A stretch of 64,000 nt of DNA from NCBI GenBank assembly GCA_033439295.1, contig JAVTLE010000011.1, forward strand, positions 496,082 through 560,081, read 5' to 3'. The stretch comes from Deuterostichococcus epilithicus (lineage: Eukaryota; Chlorophyta; Trebouxiophyceae; Prasiolales; Stichococcaceae). Below are positions 23,874 through 37,000 of this stretch, one piece after another. Both the position numbers and the translations under genes were made by a program. The notes beneath the pieces were generated by a model. It was not told the origin of the DNA. It was given only the letters and a program-made list of their open reading frames with translations, and made no database searches. The number at the start of each line of letters is the position of its first letter. Positions within the stretch are counted from its first letter, which is position 1.

Positions 23874-26800
23874 AGGCGTCATGACCGGCCGGGCGAGCGA
23901 GATCACGGTGAGACTTCCAAGCCCTGTGGCCGCCTTGCAGCAGCCGGGACGCGCCGCTGTGTTGATGCCCTGCAGAAAACATATGTCTACTGTTCTGCGG
24001 CACGCCATGTCCCAGATACAAGACCACACCCTTGGCAGGCAGGGCAGCTTGCAAACACTTCGCAACACGATCCGTGGCGTTCGCGCCAGTAAGTGCACCC
24101 TTCAAGCACATCGCCCTCACCACATGACTCACCAGCGCCCCACTGCCGCAGGCCCTCGAGGTTGAAGCATATGCCAGCGTCCACGACATGATACACGCCG
24201 CCATCATCCAGCACGGGCCTCAAGCTACCCTGCGCGAGGTGGGAGTCCTACTCTGGTTGTTGCTGTTGCTCGGTTCCTGGCCGCCCATGGCTGCAAACCT
24301 CGTCCGTGCACTTGCAGCCTCATCGGCCCCGCGTTGCTCCGAGCGCTGCACGAGTGTAGAGCCGTCCATCAGGAAGCAACCTCCAACTCTCCTCTCCTCT
24401 CCGCCTCTACATCGCATGTGGTAGAGAGTACCTCTTCTCGAATGCGCAGATCTACCGAGCATGCGAGGAGCGGGGGCGAATCGCCTACAAGCGCTCAGGC
24501 GGTTCGCGCCTCATCACGCACAACGACCACTGGAAGAGCCAGATCCGGCACGCGCTGTACACCTGCACCCGCTTCAAGAGGTGCGCAATTTTCCCGCACG
24601 CTCTCTAGTCGGCAGGGCTTCTGCATTTGCGCGCCCGCCGCTGCGCACAGCTGCCGTGGCCTTCAGGCGGTCGTTGTCGTTGGTCGGAGGCGCCGCCACA
24701 CGCTTTGCTCTGCCCCAGCTGGCATGCTGGACGCTGTTGCATGGCGCCTTCGAAGCGTATCGACGAAGGTCCTGCTGGGCGGTGTACCACAGCGCCACAG
24801 ACCCTGCCTTGGTTTCCTGCTTGGACGGTGTACCACACTGGGCGGTGACCCTGCATTGTGCAGCAAGGCCCTACACATCCTTTGGCGGTCACGTCGCTGC
24901 TTCACAATGCTGCAGGGCGGGGCTGGGGGAGGACTACTGGGCCATCGCCGAGCCCTTCCATGCGGTTGTGCCCGCCATCTGCAAGGTACCGTCCATGCTG
25001 CTTTGCCACACCCAGCCCCCCTTCACTGCCAGCCTATTGCCCTGCGGTCAATCAAGATGGTTGTTTGACGGTTCACGGCTCCAGCCGCATGACCTGTGAA
25101 TCATTGGAGGTGACTCTATGTGCTGAAAGTGCGTCGTGGCGAGTTGCAGGTGCTCATCCGGCCGGACGAGGACCCGCGGGGGCCAGAGAGACCGGGGCCG
25201 ACGATGGTGCGCGTGGCGCCGCAGCGCGCTGCCGCCGGCGCTGCCTCCCGCCGCCCGCCGCGGCCCGCCGCTGTGGCGGGTGCCCAGGGCGCGAGGGCGC
25301 CCGCTCAACTGCGCGCCGCCGCCGCCGCCGCCCGCCNTGCGCAGCCGGCGTGCGGCGTCTGAGCGGCCGCACTACGAGAGCACCGTGAAGGGCAAGCGGT
25401 CCCGGTCAGTGCCACCTCATCCTGTCGCATTTCGTCGTCTTATGATTCCCCGTCCCCTGATGTTGGCTCGTGACTGCCCGCATCAGGGCGAGTGAGGGTC
25501 AACAGCTGCCTCCACCCAGCTTGCTTCACGGCACTGTCAGCGCTGTCAGCCTCTGCCACTTGCACGCCGGTTTGCCCGGCGGCACAGCCACAGGCACCGG
25601 GTCCTTGAATGCTGACAACACCTCGTGCGCACGCTCTGCCTCTGGCACGCAGCAATCCGACCACCACCACAAACCCTAGACTCTGAACCTGCCGCTCCAG
25701 GAGCGCTCGCCCGGCGGCGCGCTTCAGCAGCCCGGTGGCGCTGCCGCACGCGCGTCTGGTGGAGGATGTGGCGGAGGCCACCGCCAGCGAGATCCCCGCT
25801 ACTTCAGCCGGTGCAGTGCGCCATGCCGCGCTCTTCGGCCGCCGCAGGTGTGACCCCCTCCCTGCCCCCGCCCGGCTTGTGGACATGCAATCTCGTTACT
25901 TTATAGTTCGCCGACTGGCGACATGCTGCCTCCTCCCGGACTGCAGCGCTGCATGCCCAGCGGCCAGGGACAGCGGTAAGTCCACCTCTTCACTGCGGCA
26001 TGCATTGATTCGCTGCTGGCCACGCTCTGGCTGCTCTCTCTGCAACGGTCTGGGTGACCGGCAGTCTGGAAGGATGCCCGACCCGCTGCGCTGCTCGCCT
26101 CGTGCAGCGTGCCGGCGTCAGCGTTTCCTGCGCACGGCTCGGTGTACCTGCACAACCCGTACGAGGATGTGTCGGAGGGCGAGGACGAGACCAGCCACAC
26201 CGGCGCGCTGGGCGGCTTCCCGCCCTTTGCTGGCGGCAGTCCCCTGCAGGTCAGTGCAGATGGTGCATGCCGGTCCTATATTCCGCCTGGAGCGAGACTG
26301 CGGCATCGTCATACATTGGCCGATACACACATGCCTGATGGCCGAGGCCTATGGCTGTTGTGTTGTCTGCGGTATGGCAGACCCTGTGCCAGCCCCGTAA
26401 GTTGCTGCCTCATAATCCTTTGATCTCCCCACACTGCAGCGGCGCAGCGGCTACGCACTCCGCGGCCACGCGCAGCTGCCTCTGGCGACGGCGCGGCCCG
26501 GGGCGCGGCGGCGGCAGCGGCAACGCAGGTGCGCCAGCAGGGGCTGCACAGCGCTGCGGCAGCGGCACCGCCGCCGCCGCCGCAGCCGCGGCTGCCGGAC
26601 CATCTGCAGTTTGGCGGCGCCTCTGGAGCAGCGCACCCCGACGAGCTCACCTTCAACAGCACCATCAAGGGTCGCACGGCAGGTGGGTGGCGGGGCTGTG
26701 CCGTAGCGCGCCTGCTGCGGCTGCTACTGGGGCGCTGCGCTCGCTGCTCTCTGGCCTGCTCTGCGTGTGCTTGCTGATGCCATGAGCGGAAGCAGCCTCA

Positions 26801-27113
26801 CAGTGGTTCGTGTCTACCCATCCGGGTGTGGCAGCACCTTTGGGCCACGATCGGAAGGTTGCGTCTGAAACGAGATAGGACAGTGCTTTCCGGGCATCGT
26901 GCTGGCAGTTGGCAGTTCAAACTCCTGCCATCGAGGATCCCGCGCCTTGCTGCAACTCAAGCCAGACTCCGCCTTGCTTTCACCAGGTGGCGAGACGCTC
27001 AAAAGGGCGGGGTCTGCGGAAGCGGAGTCGCCGCCCAATGCACAACTGTACACCGCCCGCCTGCGCTCGGCGGCGCCGGCGGCGCAGCCGTCGGGCCTGG
27101 TGCTGACATCGGC

Positions 27114-27163
<50 letters not shown>

Positions 27164-29287
27164 TGCAGCAGCAGCAGGCCCGCGGCGGCCGCGCGGCAGT
27201 ACCGCCATTCCAGCGGGAGGCGTCTGAAGCACCGTACCACAGCGGCCAGGCAGGCTCGGCGGTGCAGCCCAGCGTCGACGCCTCAGAGGGGCCCATCAAA
27301 AAGCGGTTTAAGGTGTGCTGGGCTGATGTGCCAGGGTTTGACACCTGGGCTTATGACTTGCGACGCACTGGCAGTGGCAGCTGCGTCAAAAGAGTCGACA
27401 CACAGTCGCTGCAGGCCGTCTTCAAACGGCCAAGCAGGGCAGTGCTGCACCATCAGCGCACTGCCAACTCAGCATTTCTGTGGGTGCTGGTCGCATCCTG
27501 TGGCAGCCGCCGCATCGAACCATGACGCCCTGGCTTCCAGCCGCCACCGGAACCTCGACCAGCAGCCTCAGCCGTCGTCACCAGACATGGCTGCCCATTG
27601 CGCACAGGCCGCTGCGAAGGCGGCGGCGGCGGCGGACGCCGCGGCCCAGGAGGTGGATTCTGCTCGCGCCGACTCGACGACAGCGACCGGCACCAACACC
27701 ACTTGTGCGGCGCTGCTGGGGGCGGCGCTGCCGGACCGCCCGCAGCTGCGCGGCGGCAGTGGCGGCGGCGGCGCCGCGGCGGCCTCGGCTGCGGCGCCCG
27801 AGTGCGACTCGCCCTGCTCGGCGGAGCGGCGTGTCGTCGACGGCCCCGCGGCCGCGGCGCTCGCGCGCCGGAAAGGTGAGCGGCTGCCGGCGATCTGAGT
27901 CCAGGTCCACGCTTCCGCTGGGGGTAGCTGTAGGGGCTGGGCACATGGTGCTGCTTAAGCGACACTGCCAGGTTTACGCGGGACGCCTGTGCTGCTCTGC
28001 AGCACCGCTTCCATGCGGCCTGTTGCATTGTCGACTCAAATGAGGTGAGGCCATTATCACTCACGCTGCCCACCGAGCAGCGCCTGAGCCAAGCAGCTCC
28101 TGACTGGCGGTGGACAGCAGTAGCAGTGGACCAATGACGCTGCAGCCGCAATCGGAACAACCTAGAACAACCTGTGACAAGTAAATCTAATGGATAACGG
28201 AACCCTAAAATCCTAAAACACACACAAGTCTGACGTGTGTCGCCGCCCGCCTGCAGGCCTGCGCTCCCGGGCGCCAGACTTCGGCCGGCGCCCGCAGCAG
28301 CTGCCGCAGGGCCACGCTNGGACGGGAACGCCGGCGGCGGCGGCGGCAGAACCGCGGCCCCGCCCCGCGCTGCCGGGCGTGTCCGCGACGACGCCGGCCA
28401 CCACCGCCACCGCCACCGCCACGCCCTTCTCCTACGAAGCCTCTCAGGCGCGTGCATGCCCCGGAATCCCTATCCAAGAACCGTGAGTCCCAATTACACG
28501 AACCCTGTTGGCACCATGTGATGCAAGTGGGGTCCCAGGGACGCATCGCACACGGCTGGCGCTGTGTTGTGGGCGCCTCAGGCTGAACTGCTACCCTGTT
28601 CACCGCGACTGGCAAGCTGTCGTGCCCTGTGTGTTTCACAGGCTGCCGGTGCTGTGAGCTGGCCACCAGGCGGAAGCCCTCCTGCAGTGAACCTCCCCAA
28701 TGAAGATGTGAGCAGGCATACGGGGCTGAAACCCTGTTCCCTGGCTGCAGGCGGGCGCCTCCAGCGTCGTACAGCCGCAGCGGGACGGGCGTGCGCTGTT
28801 CGGCGGCCGGGAAATGCCGGGCGGCGGCGCGCCCCTGCGCCCGAGCCCCGCCGCCAGCTGCGCAGCCAGGCGCCTGTCGGCTGACGCAGGCCTTGCCCCC
28901 GCTTCCCGGCCGACACGCACGCGGGCAAGAAAGGCACAGCAGCTGCGCTGGTGGCGCCTGCATCACGGGCCACCGCAGCCGGCCCGCTGCGTGGGCAGAC
29001 CCTCCTTCCGGAGGCCCCCCTCCAGAACGCCGCCGCCGGCCGGCTGCGTCAGTCATTCCAGCCGTGGCCCCGGCGCAGCGGGTGCCGGCCCGTCGCTGGG
29101 CCACTGGGTCGTCGTCTGCATGCCGCATGGCTGGACATTTTTTGCTATGTCTCTCAGGGCGGCCTCTGCCGGCGAGCGCTTTGCCTCCCTGCCTGTGGGT
29201 GCGGGGTTGCGGGACGGCATTGGTGAGCAGCAGGTCGGCAGCGTAGTCCGCAAGGCGCGCGGAGCCTGTCCCTCCGGCTATCACTGA
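23874..29287 (+). CDS. Putative regulator with forkhead-like winged helix and polyQ
   Basis: Probable nuclear DNA-binding protein. Short exon 23874-23908 (MTGRASEIT) joins 24152-24238 (EAYASVHDMIHAAIIQHGPQ), about 24429-24580 (YLFSNAQIYRACEERG, then HWKSQIRHALYTCTRFKR) and about 24919-24986 (GEDYWAIAEPFHAVV). The order helix, helix, W-K-x-x-I-R-H, then Y-W matches the forkhead fold, where helix 3 reads W-x-N-S-I-R-H and the wing ends in YW or FW. The rest is low-complexity: from 25150 (VLIRPDEDPRG), 25361-25408 (HYESTVKGKRSR), about 25690-25850, about 26110-26249 (NPYEDVSEGEDETSH), about 26450-26682 (ELTFNSTIKGRTAG), about 26940-27312 with the polyQ tract, about 27500-27873, about 28256-28490 and a last part to 28884 or 29287. 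The phrase STxKG recurs in two exons. The N at 25337 coincides with a one-base frame change. The true start and end are uncertain. Forkhead proper is not typical of plants, so another winged-helix family is possible. Confidence 0.5.
27115..27177 (+). repeat. CAG microsatellite encoding polyglutamine
   Basis: Sixteen CAG codons, one CTG and four more CAG codons lie in frame in the winged-helix gene, flanked by Ala/Gly-rich protein. The run is pure enough to be length-variable between strains. Confidence 0.95.
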
Positions 29288-31049
29288 TGACGAACAGCCA
29301 CAGGGCAACCTAAAGCAGGGTGGAACAGGCCTGCATGCAAGTTTCGGCGTGGGGTGCGCTCCACCATGCCCCTAGCTGGCCTGGTTTCTGTCGTCGGGGG
29401 AACACAGATGGTCGTCCGAAGCTCCGGGTCTGAGGCTGGTCTGGTGTTGGTGCCCGCCCTCTGTCATTCGAGCGCTGCATGTGACCAAGCAGGCACCAAC
29501 AGCTAGACCGGGCACACATGCCAGGGACATGGTCATTCCATAGGGTTTTTACCTTGCCAGGTTTCTGGATGTAGATATTGTGACTTCTGGCATACGACCC
29601 CAGCATGGCCAGATACTCCGAGGCGTGTACCGCCGACGCCCCCAGCGCCGCGATCCGTAGGCCTTGGCTGGCAAGTGCAAGGCCCTGCGGCGCTGCGGGC
29701 TGCGCGGCATACTATCAATCACGTGACGACACTAAAAACAGGGGGATATGGTGAAATGAGTAACTTCACGAGCAGCTTCTCGCAGCCTCGCCTGCGCGGA
29801 TGCAGTTGGGAAAGGACGCCTTGCCAAGTCGTACCGTCAGCTGCTCAGTCGTCGCTACTGGTGGCACCTTGGGCTTCGAATGCACTGACCCACCCCCCTG
29901 CCTAATATACAGCGTCAGCGGCTGCACTACCACAGCGACTACTAATAATCCGATTTCCATAGTCGGGTGCATTCAATTGGATGCGGCACCGCGGCCGCGC
30001 TGATTCTCGCTCACTTCCTGACCATCACTGGTGCGCCTTGGCTGACACCTTCCGAACCTAGCATCGCGACATCTGTCTGGCCTTTTCAGCCGCCCAGCTC
30101 GGCCGCGCAACCTTTCTCTCCGAAGGTGCTGTCGACACGCTGTTATTGCTACTGGCGGTGGGGAAGCCTGTCGATTGCACAATCCGAGAACCACTACGGG
30201 GCCGGACGCAGCCGCGGTGCCGACGGACAGGCCCAAGTCGCCAATTGCGTCTTAGCGCCAGCTGCCGGCTGAGCAGCCGACGCTCACCCTGTCTGACTGC
30301 TCATTTGGCCGCAGCTGGGCCTCTATCGCGAATCAGCTGTCAGCTTGACCCCAGCGTCACTGCTGACGCCGGTATTCGTACACCCGGGGGAAGCAAGTGT
30401 GAGCGGGACGGAGCGTGTAACATTTGCCAGCAGTGTAACAGCCCAGGGGCACAGGACAGGGGCGGCCGAGTCGCATGCGGCGGGGGGCAGGGTGGCGGGC
30501 GTACGCAGCGCTGTGACCCTGTGGGTTAAAGGATGCACTTGCGAGGTACCTGCGGTAGCCCCCGCCACTTTTTGCCCGAGAAGTCGAGTCGGAACCGACG
30601 GCGGCAGCCGTCAGCGCATCGCCGGACGTGCAAAACGGCCGACGGCACAGGCCAGCTGCCGCTTGCTAGGTCCTCAGCGGCGCTGAACTCCGCTACGGCG
30701 CCTTTGACGCCTCGCAATAAAGCGCGGTTGCAGTGCCGTCGGGCGGAGCTCATGTGCCCCGCACGATCGGAAGCTCGTCCTGACCAATCTTCCCAATCCT
30801 GATCGTGCAGCAGGTTCGACAGCGTGTTGCTGTGCGTCTGGCCGCCGGCGGGTGCTGCTCGTGTACCTTTTGTGTGCGAATGCGGGCCATCACTCGATGC
30901 TGCTGACATGCTCGCAGGCCTCCCCCCACCACTGCTGCACCGCAGAGCACGGACCTGGTATGTACATCGCGCTTCACCGGTGGACTGAGCCGGGGCCGCT
31001 GCATCTGGCAAACGCGGCGCGGCCCCGAAGCCGCTGCCGTTGAGCCTCG
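29288..31049. other. Region upstream of kinase 2, mostly unassigned
   Basis: Apart from the possible minus-strand exon at 29570-29704, no gene is supported. Open frames on both strands from 30345 to 30690 and on the minus strand from 30526 are moderately long but have no recognisable motif. The kinase 2 promoter should lie at the right end. Confidence 0.35.
29570..29704 (-). CDS. Possible exon of an unrecognised minus-strand gene
   Basis: On the minus strand an open stretch between an AG acceptor near 29704 and a clean GT donor (GTAAAA) after AAG encodes GLRIAALGASAVHASEYLA, then MLGSYARSHNIYIQKPGK. The residue mix is more protein-like than surrounding shadow frames. I do not recognise the family and could not find convincing partner exons. 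A chance open frame is quite possible. Confidence 0.25.
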
Positions 31050-34000
31050 ATGATCGCGCGGCACGAGCGCAGCCCAGCATGGTGGCCACGGCCGCCGGCG
31101 CTGATGTGCATAGCGGCGGTCTACGTGCTGCTTTGCGGCTCGATGGCAGTGGCAGATGCAAGTGGTGGCGGCAGCAGCGCACCGTACTTGCCGGTGCCTG
31201 TCCATGTTGAGGCGCCGCTGCCTCCGGGGCCGCCGCCAGATGCACAGCGCCGCGGCTTGCGGCAATGGCAGGCTGCCTCATCGGCGGAGAAGCAGGCTTG
31301 GCGGTCAACGCTGTGGAAGCAGCCCGCATTAGAGCGGCGCTCGCCGCCGCCGGTGCCCAAAACCTGGCGCAGCATACTGCTGGCTCGCAAGCGTGGGTGG
31401 CGTGTGTCGCTGCGCGCGAGCGCATTTGTGGCGCCTACGGCACAGGCGCTGCCACCACCAGCGGACCAGCATCAGGACGCCGCTGCGCCGCCCGGCCATG
31501 GTCAGTCAGCCGCAGCCAACCTCACTGCCACAACGCTCGCGGCGCAGGCGCTGCCTGTCGCAGCCACGCAGCCCGACGCCGCCGCGGTCAGGCGGCTGGC
31601 GGCCGCCGTGGGGGTGCTGCCCTGCCCGACCGGCTCCACCGCCATCGGTCTCACCCAGATGCGATTTGTGGGCGCCCAGGCGGACCCCTCCGACCCGGCA
31701 TTGGTGTCGGCCCTTCGGAGCTGCGCCACTCAGCTGCTGGCCTTCAAAGGTTATGCCTCCGCGACGTCGGTTGGCGCTGTGACGCCGGCGGCAACGTTCA
31801 CCCTGACTGGCCCCAGCTGTGCGGGTGCGCACCATGTCGGCTGCTGCGCCCGTGGCTTTGAGCTCAGCCCTCGGCGTGCAGCTTGTGTGTGCTTTCGGAG
31901 GAGCAGCATTGCACAGAATGGTGCGTTCCGTATTGACGGCAATGCCTCTGCAGGCTCGGGTTGTGGGGGACAGTGCAACCGTGCAAATACATGATCCATC
32001 CTCAATAGTCGCCAATGGCATGTCCGCAGGGGCGCGGCGCAGCGACACAGGCGCCACACGGCGCCTGCTGCAGGGCGGGCCGCCCGGCGACGGGGGCTCG
32101 ACTGGCGGTGGGGGCCTCCCGCCGCCNTCGGGGCAGGCGTCCGCCGGCCGCCGCCGTCGCTGCCGCTCGCGCCGGGCCCGGCAGCGGCGCCGACGAACTT
32201 CTCACTTTTCAATGCGATCGACGCCAACATCACTTACTGCGCGACGTCCGCCAGCTCTGACCTGTCGGGGCTGCCGGAATACCTCGTCAATGCGCTTGTC
32301 GACGACTGCCTGGGCAATGCCGGCTACATGGTGCGCCGCACGTCCATGGCCCTGCAACCCTGCACGTTTTGCAGTGACGAGTGCCCTTATGCCCAGACTG
32401 CTGGTCCCGCCCTGCTGCGTCCTTTGCCCTGTTGCTGGGAGGCGTACGGCCTTCCTGCTGCACAAGGCGCCGCTCCTGCAAGCACGACTTCCCCTCCCAG
32501 CTCCTGAGCCTGCCGCTGTGAGCAGAGCTCAGGCGCTGCAGCTGATCCAGGGCCACCTTGAGTACCTTGAGTTTGCGTTACATTATCTATCCAAGTTTAC
32601 AAGCACCTGGCGTTTGCCGCAGTTCAAACTGCTTACGAATCAGAACGTCTTGCTGCCGGCGGCCGGACCGTTCGTGCTGGCGCAAGAAGCTACCGACTAC
32701 AAAGAGGCGCACGGCTACATCGCCACCATCGGGGTGAGCCACGGCCCCAGAAAGCCTCATGCCAGAACGCCTACTCCCCACTCTGCAGCTGCGCACAGCC
32801 GGCTGCCTGTACCTACTAGGACTTGCATTCGGGCACCCCAGCACGTGTTGTGATGCGCCATGGCAGTGTTGAGGCGTGCGCACACATCAGCGGAGCTGGA
32901 GTTCGACTCACAGTTGCTGACACGTGCACATGTGGCTGTGCTCGCAGCTCCAGGGCGGCCTGGCAGTGGCGCCGTCACTGGATCAGCAGACCGCGATGCT
33001 CAGCGTGCTTACCGACCAGCTGGCGTCCAGCCTCACGGGGCTGGCCACCCTGCAGTGGCTCAACCTCACGTACTGCCCGGCGACGAAGCAGAACGAGTTC
33101 CACGTGGGCATCACGTCCGTGGGCCCGCCGGATGCGCTCCTGCAGGTGCGCAATCTAGGGTTTAGGGTTTCTTTCAGCGCTCAGTTCAAAGCCTCGGGGG
33201 TTCACACCCTCTCACTGTGTTTCTTTTGCATCAACGAGGCATCCTGCTGCCACTGCTCGCCCTTCAGATTGTCAGCTGGCTGCACGCTGCTTGCCCTCCC
33301 ATCCTGCTGCCCCCGTTCCCTGAAACCCCGGTACTGGCGCCCTTGCAGAGGCTGCGCGCAGCGCCGGCCCGTATCGCCGAGGTTTGGCACATCGTGGATC
33401 TGGGCCTCAACTTCACTGGGCTGACGGTGACGGACGCGCCGCAACTGACGCTGGAGGGGCAGCTTGCGGCTCTGGGCGTCAACATCAGCACCGCCTCGGA
33501 CAGGTGTCCCTCGGAAGCTCCAGGATATCGAATGGGTATTGTCCTCAATCATTGTGTCGCCAGCGTGTGAGCTGCAAGGGTCGCAGCATTTCCACATGGC
33601 TGTGCAGCGCTTGCAATTCTCGCGACGGGTCCTGCGCAATGAGTACCATCAAGTTACAGCGGTCGTGGAGGCAGCGATGTGGCCGGAATTGGCGAGCTTG
33701 CGCCTGAGGTTCCTACTTGGCGGTTTTACTTGATGAAACTGCTGCTGTTGTGTACATGGCGCGGCCAGTAGCAGTTACGCAATCGCCGACTGACGCATGT
33801 GGAGTACCTACACTTAACTCTGACTTGTTGCTGCGTGGGGCATGCCACCGCCAGGCTGAAAGGACAGGACACGTCCAGGCCGGCAAGTGCATCAATGGTC
33901 AGGTTGACAACATGATTGTCGCGCCTGCAGTGGTGGCAGCCGCAAGCTGTCTGCGGGTGCCATCGTGGGCATTGTGGTCGGCGGCCTCGTCTTTGTGGCC

Positions 34001-37000
34001 ATCCTCGTCGGTGTCACAGGTACTGCAAGCCGCCTGTTTGTTTGATGCTCCGGAATGGAGTCTGTAGGCTCGGCATGTGCTTCGGTTCATGGGCAGCTCT
34101 CCGCTGCCTACGTGCTGAGGGCATGGCAAGTGGCGGGAATGAGCCCTGCTTACAGCGTCCATCTTGAGAGCTCCAGCACCCACACCCTTGAGGCTGCGTG
34201 CGCTCACAGAGCCCGGAACGTTGCCCACGTCGTGCCGTTGCCCTTACTGCAGTGGCGGCGCTGCTGTGGCGGCTCAGTCGGCGGCGCGCCAACGGCCGCT
34301 CGCCGCCCGCTCGCGCCCGGCGGCGCAGCGGCAGCCCCGCCGGCGGCGACGGCGGGGACAGGGACCCTCTCGACCCAGCAGTGCTGCAGATGGCTGAGGC
34401 ATGGGTTGGGTACACGCCTGTCGACAACCCGCTGCTGCGACCCGGCAGTGCTACGAACCGCAGCCGCATCGGCAGCGGTAAGCACCGCTCCGCTTCTGTG
34501 ACCCAGCCTCCTGCCGTCTGTGCTGCCTACTGCAGTCGCACAGGCTCGAACAGCCCCCCCNNCGGGGCGGGATCTTTGGCAGAGCGTGCACATGGCAGAT
34601 GGCAGCTGCGACGTGATGCGTCAAGCCAGCGCCTCGAGCTTAGGGGCGCCTGCGCCTGCTGGCTCACCAGAGTCGCTGCGACGAGTAGGGCCAGCCTGTG
34701 CAGCCACCGATGCCTGCAAACTCCCGCTCGCAGGCCCGGAATCTGCGCAATCAATCGCGGCACAGGCGACAATGGGGCGGACCGACCTGTTTGTCAGCGG
34801 CTGGGACATCAGCCCCGAGGACGTCCAGATTGCGCGCAGCTCTGAGGACGGCGAATCCGTCTGCCTCGGCTCCGGCCAGTTCGGCAAGGTGCGCTCCAGA
34901 CAGCATGAGAGTTCAGACGTTTGCAGCAATTTATTCACCGCAGAACCGGCCAAAGTCATGCTGCCTGGAGCGCACCTTGCCGAACTGTGGCCACAGCCGC
35001 AAACCGTTCAAGGTGTTGCTATTCACAGGTGTACAAGGCGCTACGGGCGGGGGTCCAGGATGTTGCCGTCAAGTTCCTGCACCGCGCCAACGCCGACGAC
35101 CTACAGAAGTTCATTGAGGTTTGACTTCAACATTGCAGCAATCCACCTGCAACATTTTCTGCAGCACTTGCCTGCGCATTCTGCTTGTAAGAGCGGGCAC
35201 GGCGCCGCTCGATCTCTATCCCCCTGGCTTGGCGCCACTGGGCTATGGGCTGGTGGTGGGCACTGTGGGGAGCACTTTTGGCTTGTGTCTTGGCATCTGG
35301 TTTCAGCGCCTCAACCAGCTACCCATTGCCACACGTCTGACGATCGCAGGAGGTCAGCATCCTCAAGAGCCTGAACTACGACAAGAATATCGTGCAGTTC
35401 TACGGTGCCTGCATGCGCCCCGGTCAGGACCTCATGCTCGTCACCGAGGTGCTGTCCGGTCCCCCCCCCCCTCCTCCTTTCACCCCTCTGCTGGCCGCAG
35501 CCCAGTCAGCAACAAAGGTTCTGTACCTGTGCGCTGCACAAGGCGCGGCGCTGAGGCAGTCGATTGCATTGCTGCTCCCGCCCCGCACTGCTCCTGCCCA
35601 CCTTCTGACAGCGAAGCCTTGCACGCCACATCCTGGCAACGCCCGCAACTTGCCCTGCAAATCCGATTATACCCATCTCAAGGTTGACCTGCCGTCCCAA
35701 CACCCCCTGTGCTGCGCAGTTCATGGCGGGCGGCGACCTACGGGGTGCGCTGGACAAGGACGCACGGCGGGACCTGGTGTGGGAGCGCAAGGGGCAGCAG
35801 GTGGCGCTGGACATAGCGCGCGGCCTCCACTTCCTGCACTCCCACGACGTGCGCTTTGCCTTTGAGCTCCTAGAACATAGACAGTGTCAACCTCCTGCAG
35901 ACCAGCCGCTGCAGCACAGCTGGCTGGCCCGGACCTCGCAGGCTTTTGATGGCTGTTCCTGCGGCGGCATCTGCAGCAAAGCCGCAGTCACCTCAGCGGC
36001 TGACGCCCTGAGTGGCCCTGCCCCACCCGCAGGTCATTCACTGCGACATCAAGACGTCCAACGTCCTGCTGAGCGAGGCGTGGGACACCGCCAAGATCGC
36101 CGACGTCGGTGTCGCGCAACTCCTCGGCAACTACAACCCCGACAACGTCGGCTGTGCGTTGTTGGCCCTCCTGCTGGCTGCCCCTAGCCTCGTTCGCAGC
36201 TCTCTGCCTGGGCCTCGTGGGCAGGCTTCAAGGATCCCAGGCATGTACGCTTACCAACACAATGCGGGTGCACTGTGCTGATGGGCGCGCCCGCGCCCGA
36301 CGCGTCTGGCGGCGCTCATCCCTGGTGCTCCGCTGCTGCAGGGACGTTCGCATATGCAGCTCCGGAGCTGCTGCTCGGGCACAGCTGCACCTCCAAGGTG
36401 CCCCCCCCCCGCCCCCATTGCTCTGCTCACAAGTCAAGTGCCTGCTGATACACCATGNCGCAGAAGGCTCGACAAGCANGCTTCCNACCGCACCCCGCCT
36501 GCTCTCACACCACGGCTTCTTCTCAGCGAGCAGCTCTCAGGCAGATCAGACCCGGCTTCGTGGCCCCATCGCAGGTGGACGTGTACTCCTTTGGCGTGGT
36601 GCTGTGGGAGATAGCCACAGGGCGGGTGCCCACGCGTGGGCGGTTGGCGGACCCAGAGGTCCCCGGCGACTGCCCCGCCGACATCCTCATGCTCATCCGA
36701 GAGTGCATGCAGGCGAGCACCGCGCCTCACTGCGGCGGTGCTTCGCTGCGCCGTGGCGGCGTCTGCCTGCTGTGCCGTAGCGCCTGCCGTTTTCTGTGTG
36801 ACAAAGCGGCCATGCCGCGCCGTGCACCTGGCTTCGCTGGCAGCCTGCAGCCGTCCCGGCACACACTCCGGAGTCTCGACCGGCGTCGTTCGATCGATTG
36901 ATCAGGCATTAGCAGTCGAGCATGAGACTACCCTATCCCGCAGGTGGTGCCAGAGGCGCGCCCCGACATGAAGCACTGCTTCGACCGCATCAAGGTGAGC

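Noticed and set aside
30526-31425. 300-residue minus-strand open frame opposite the kinase 2 start
   Set aside because: It is a GC-driven shadow: the plus strand there encodes a clear signal peptide and conserved ectodomain modules.
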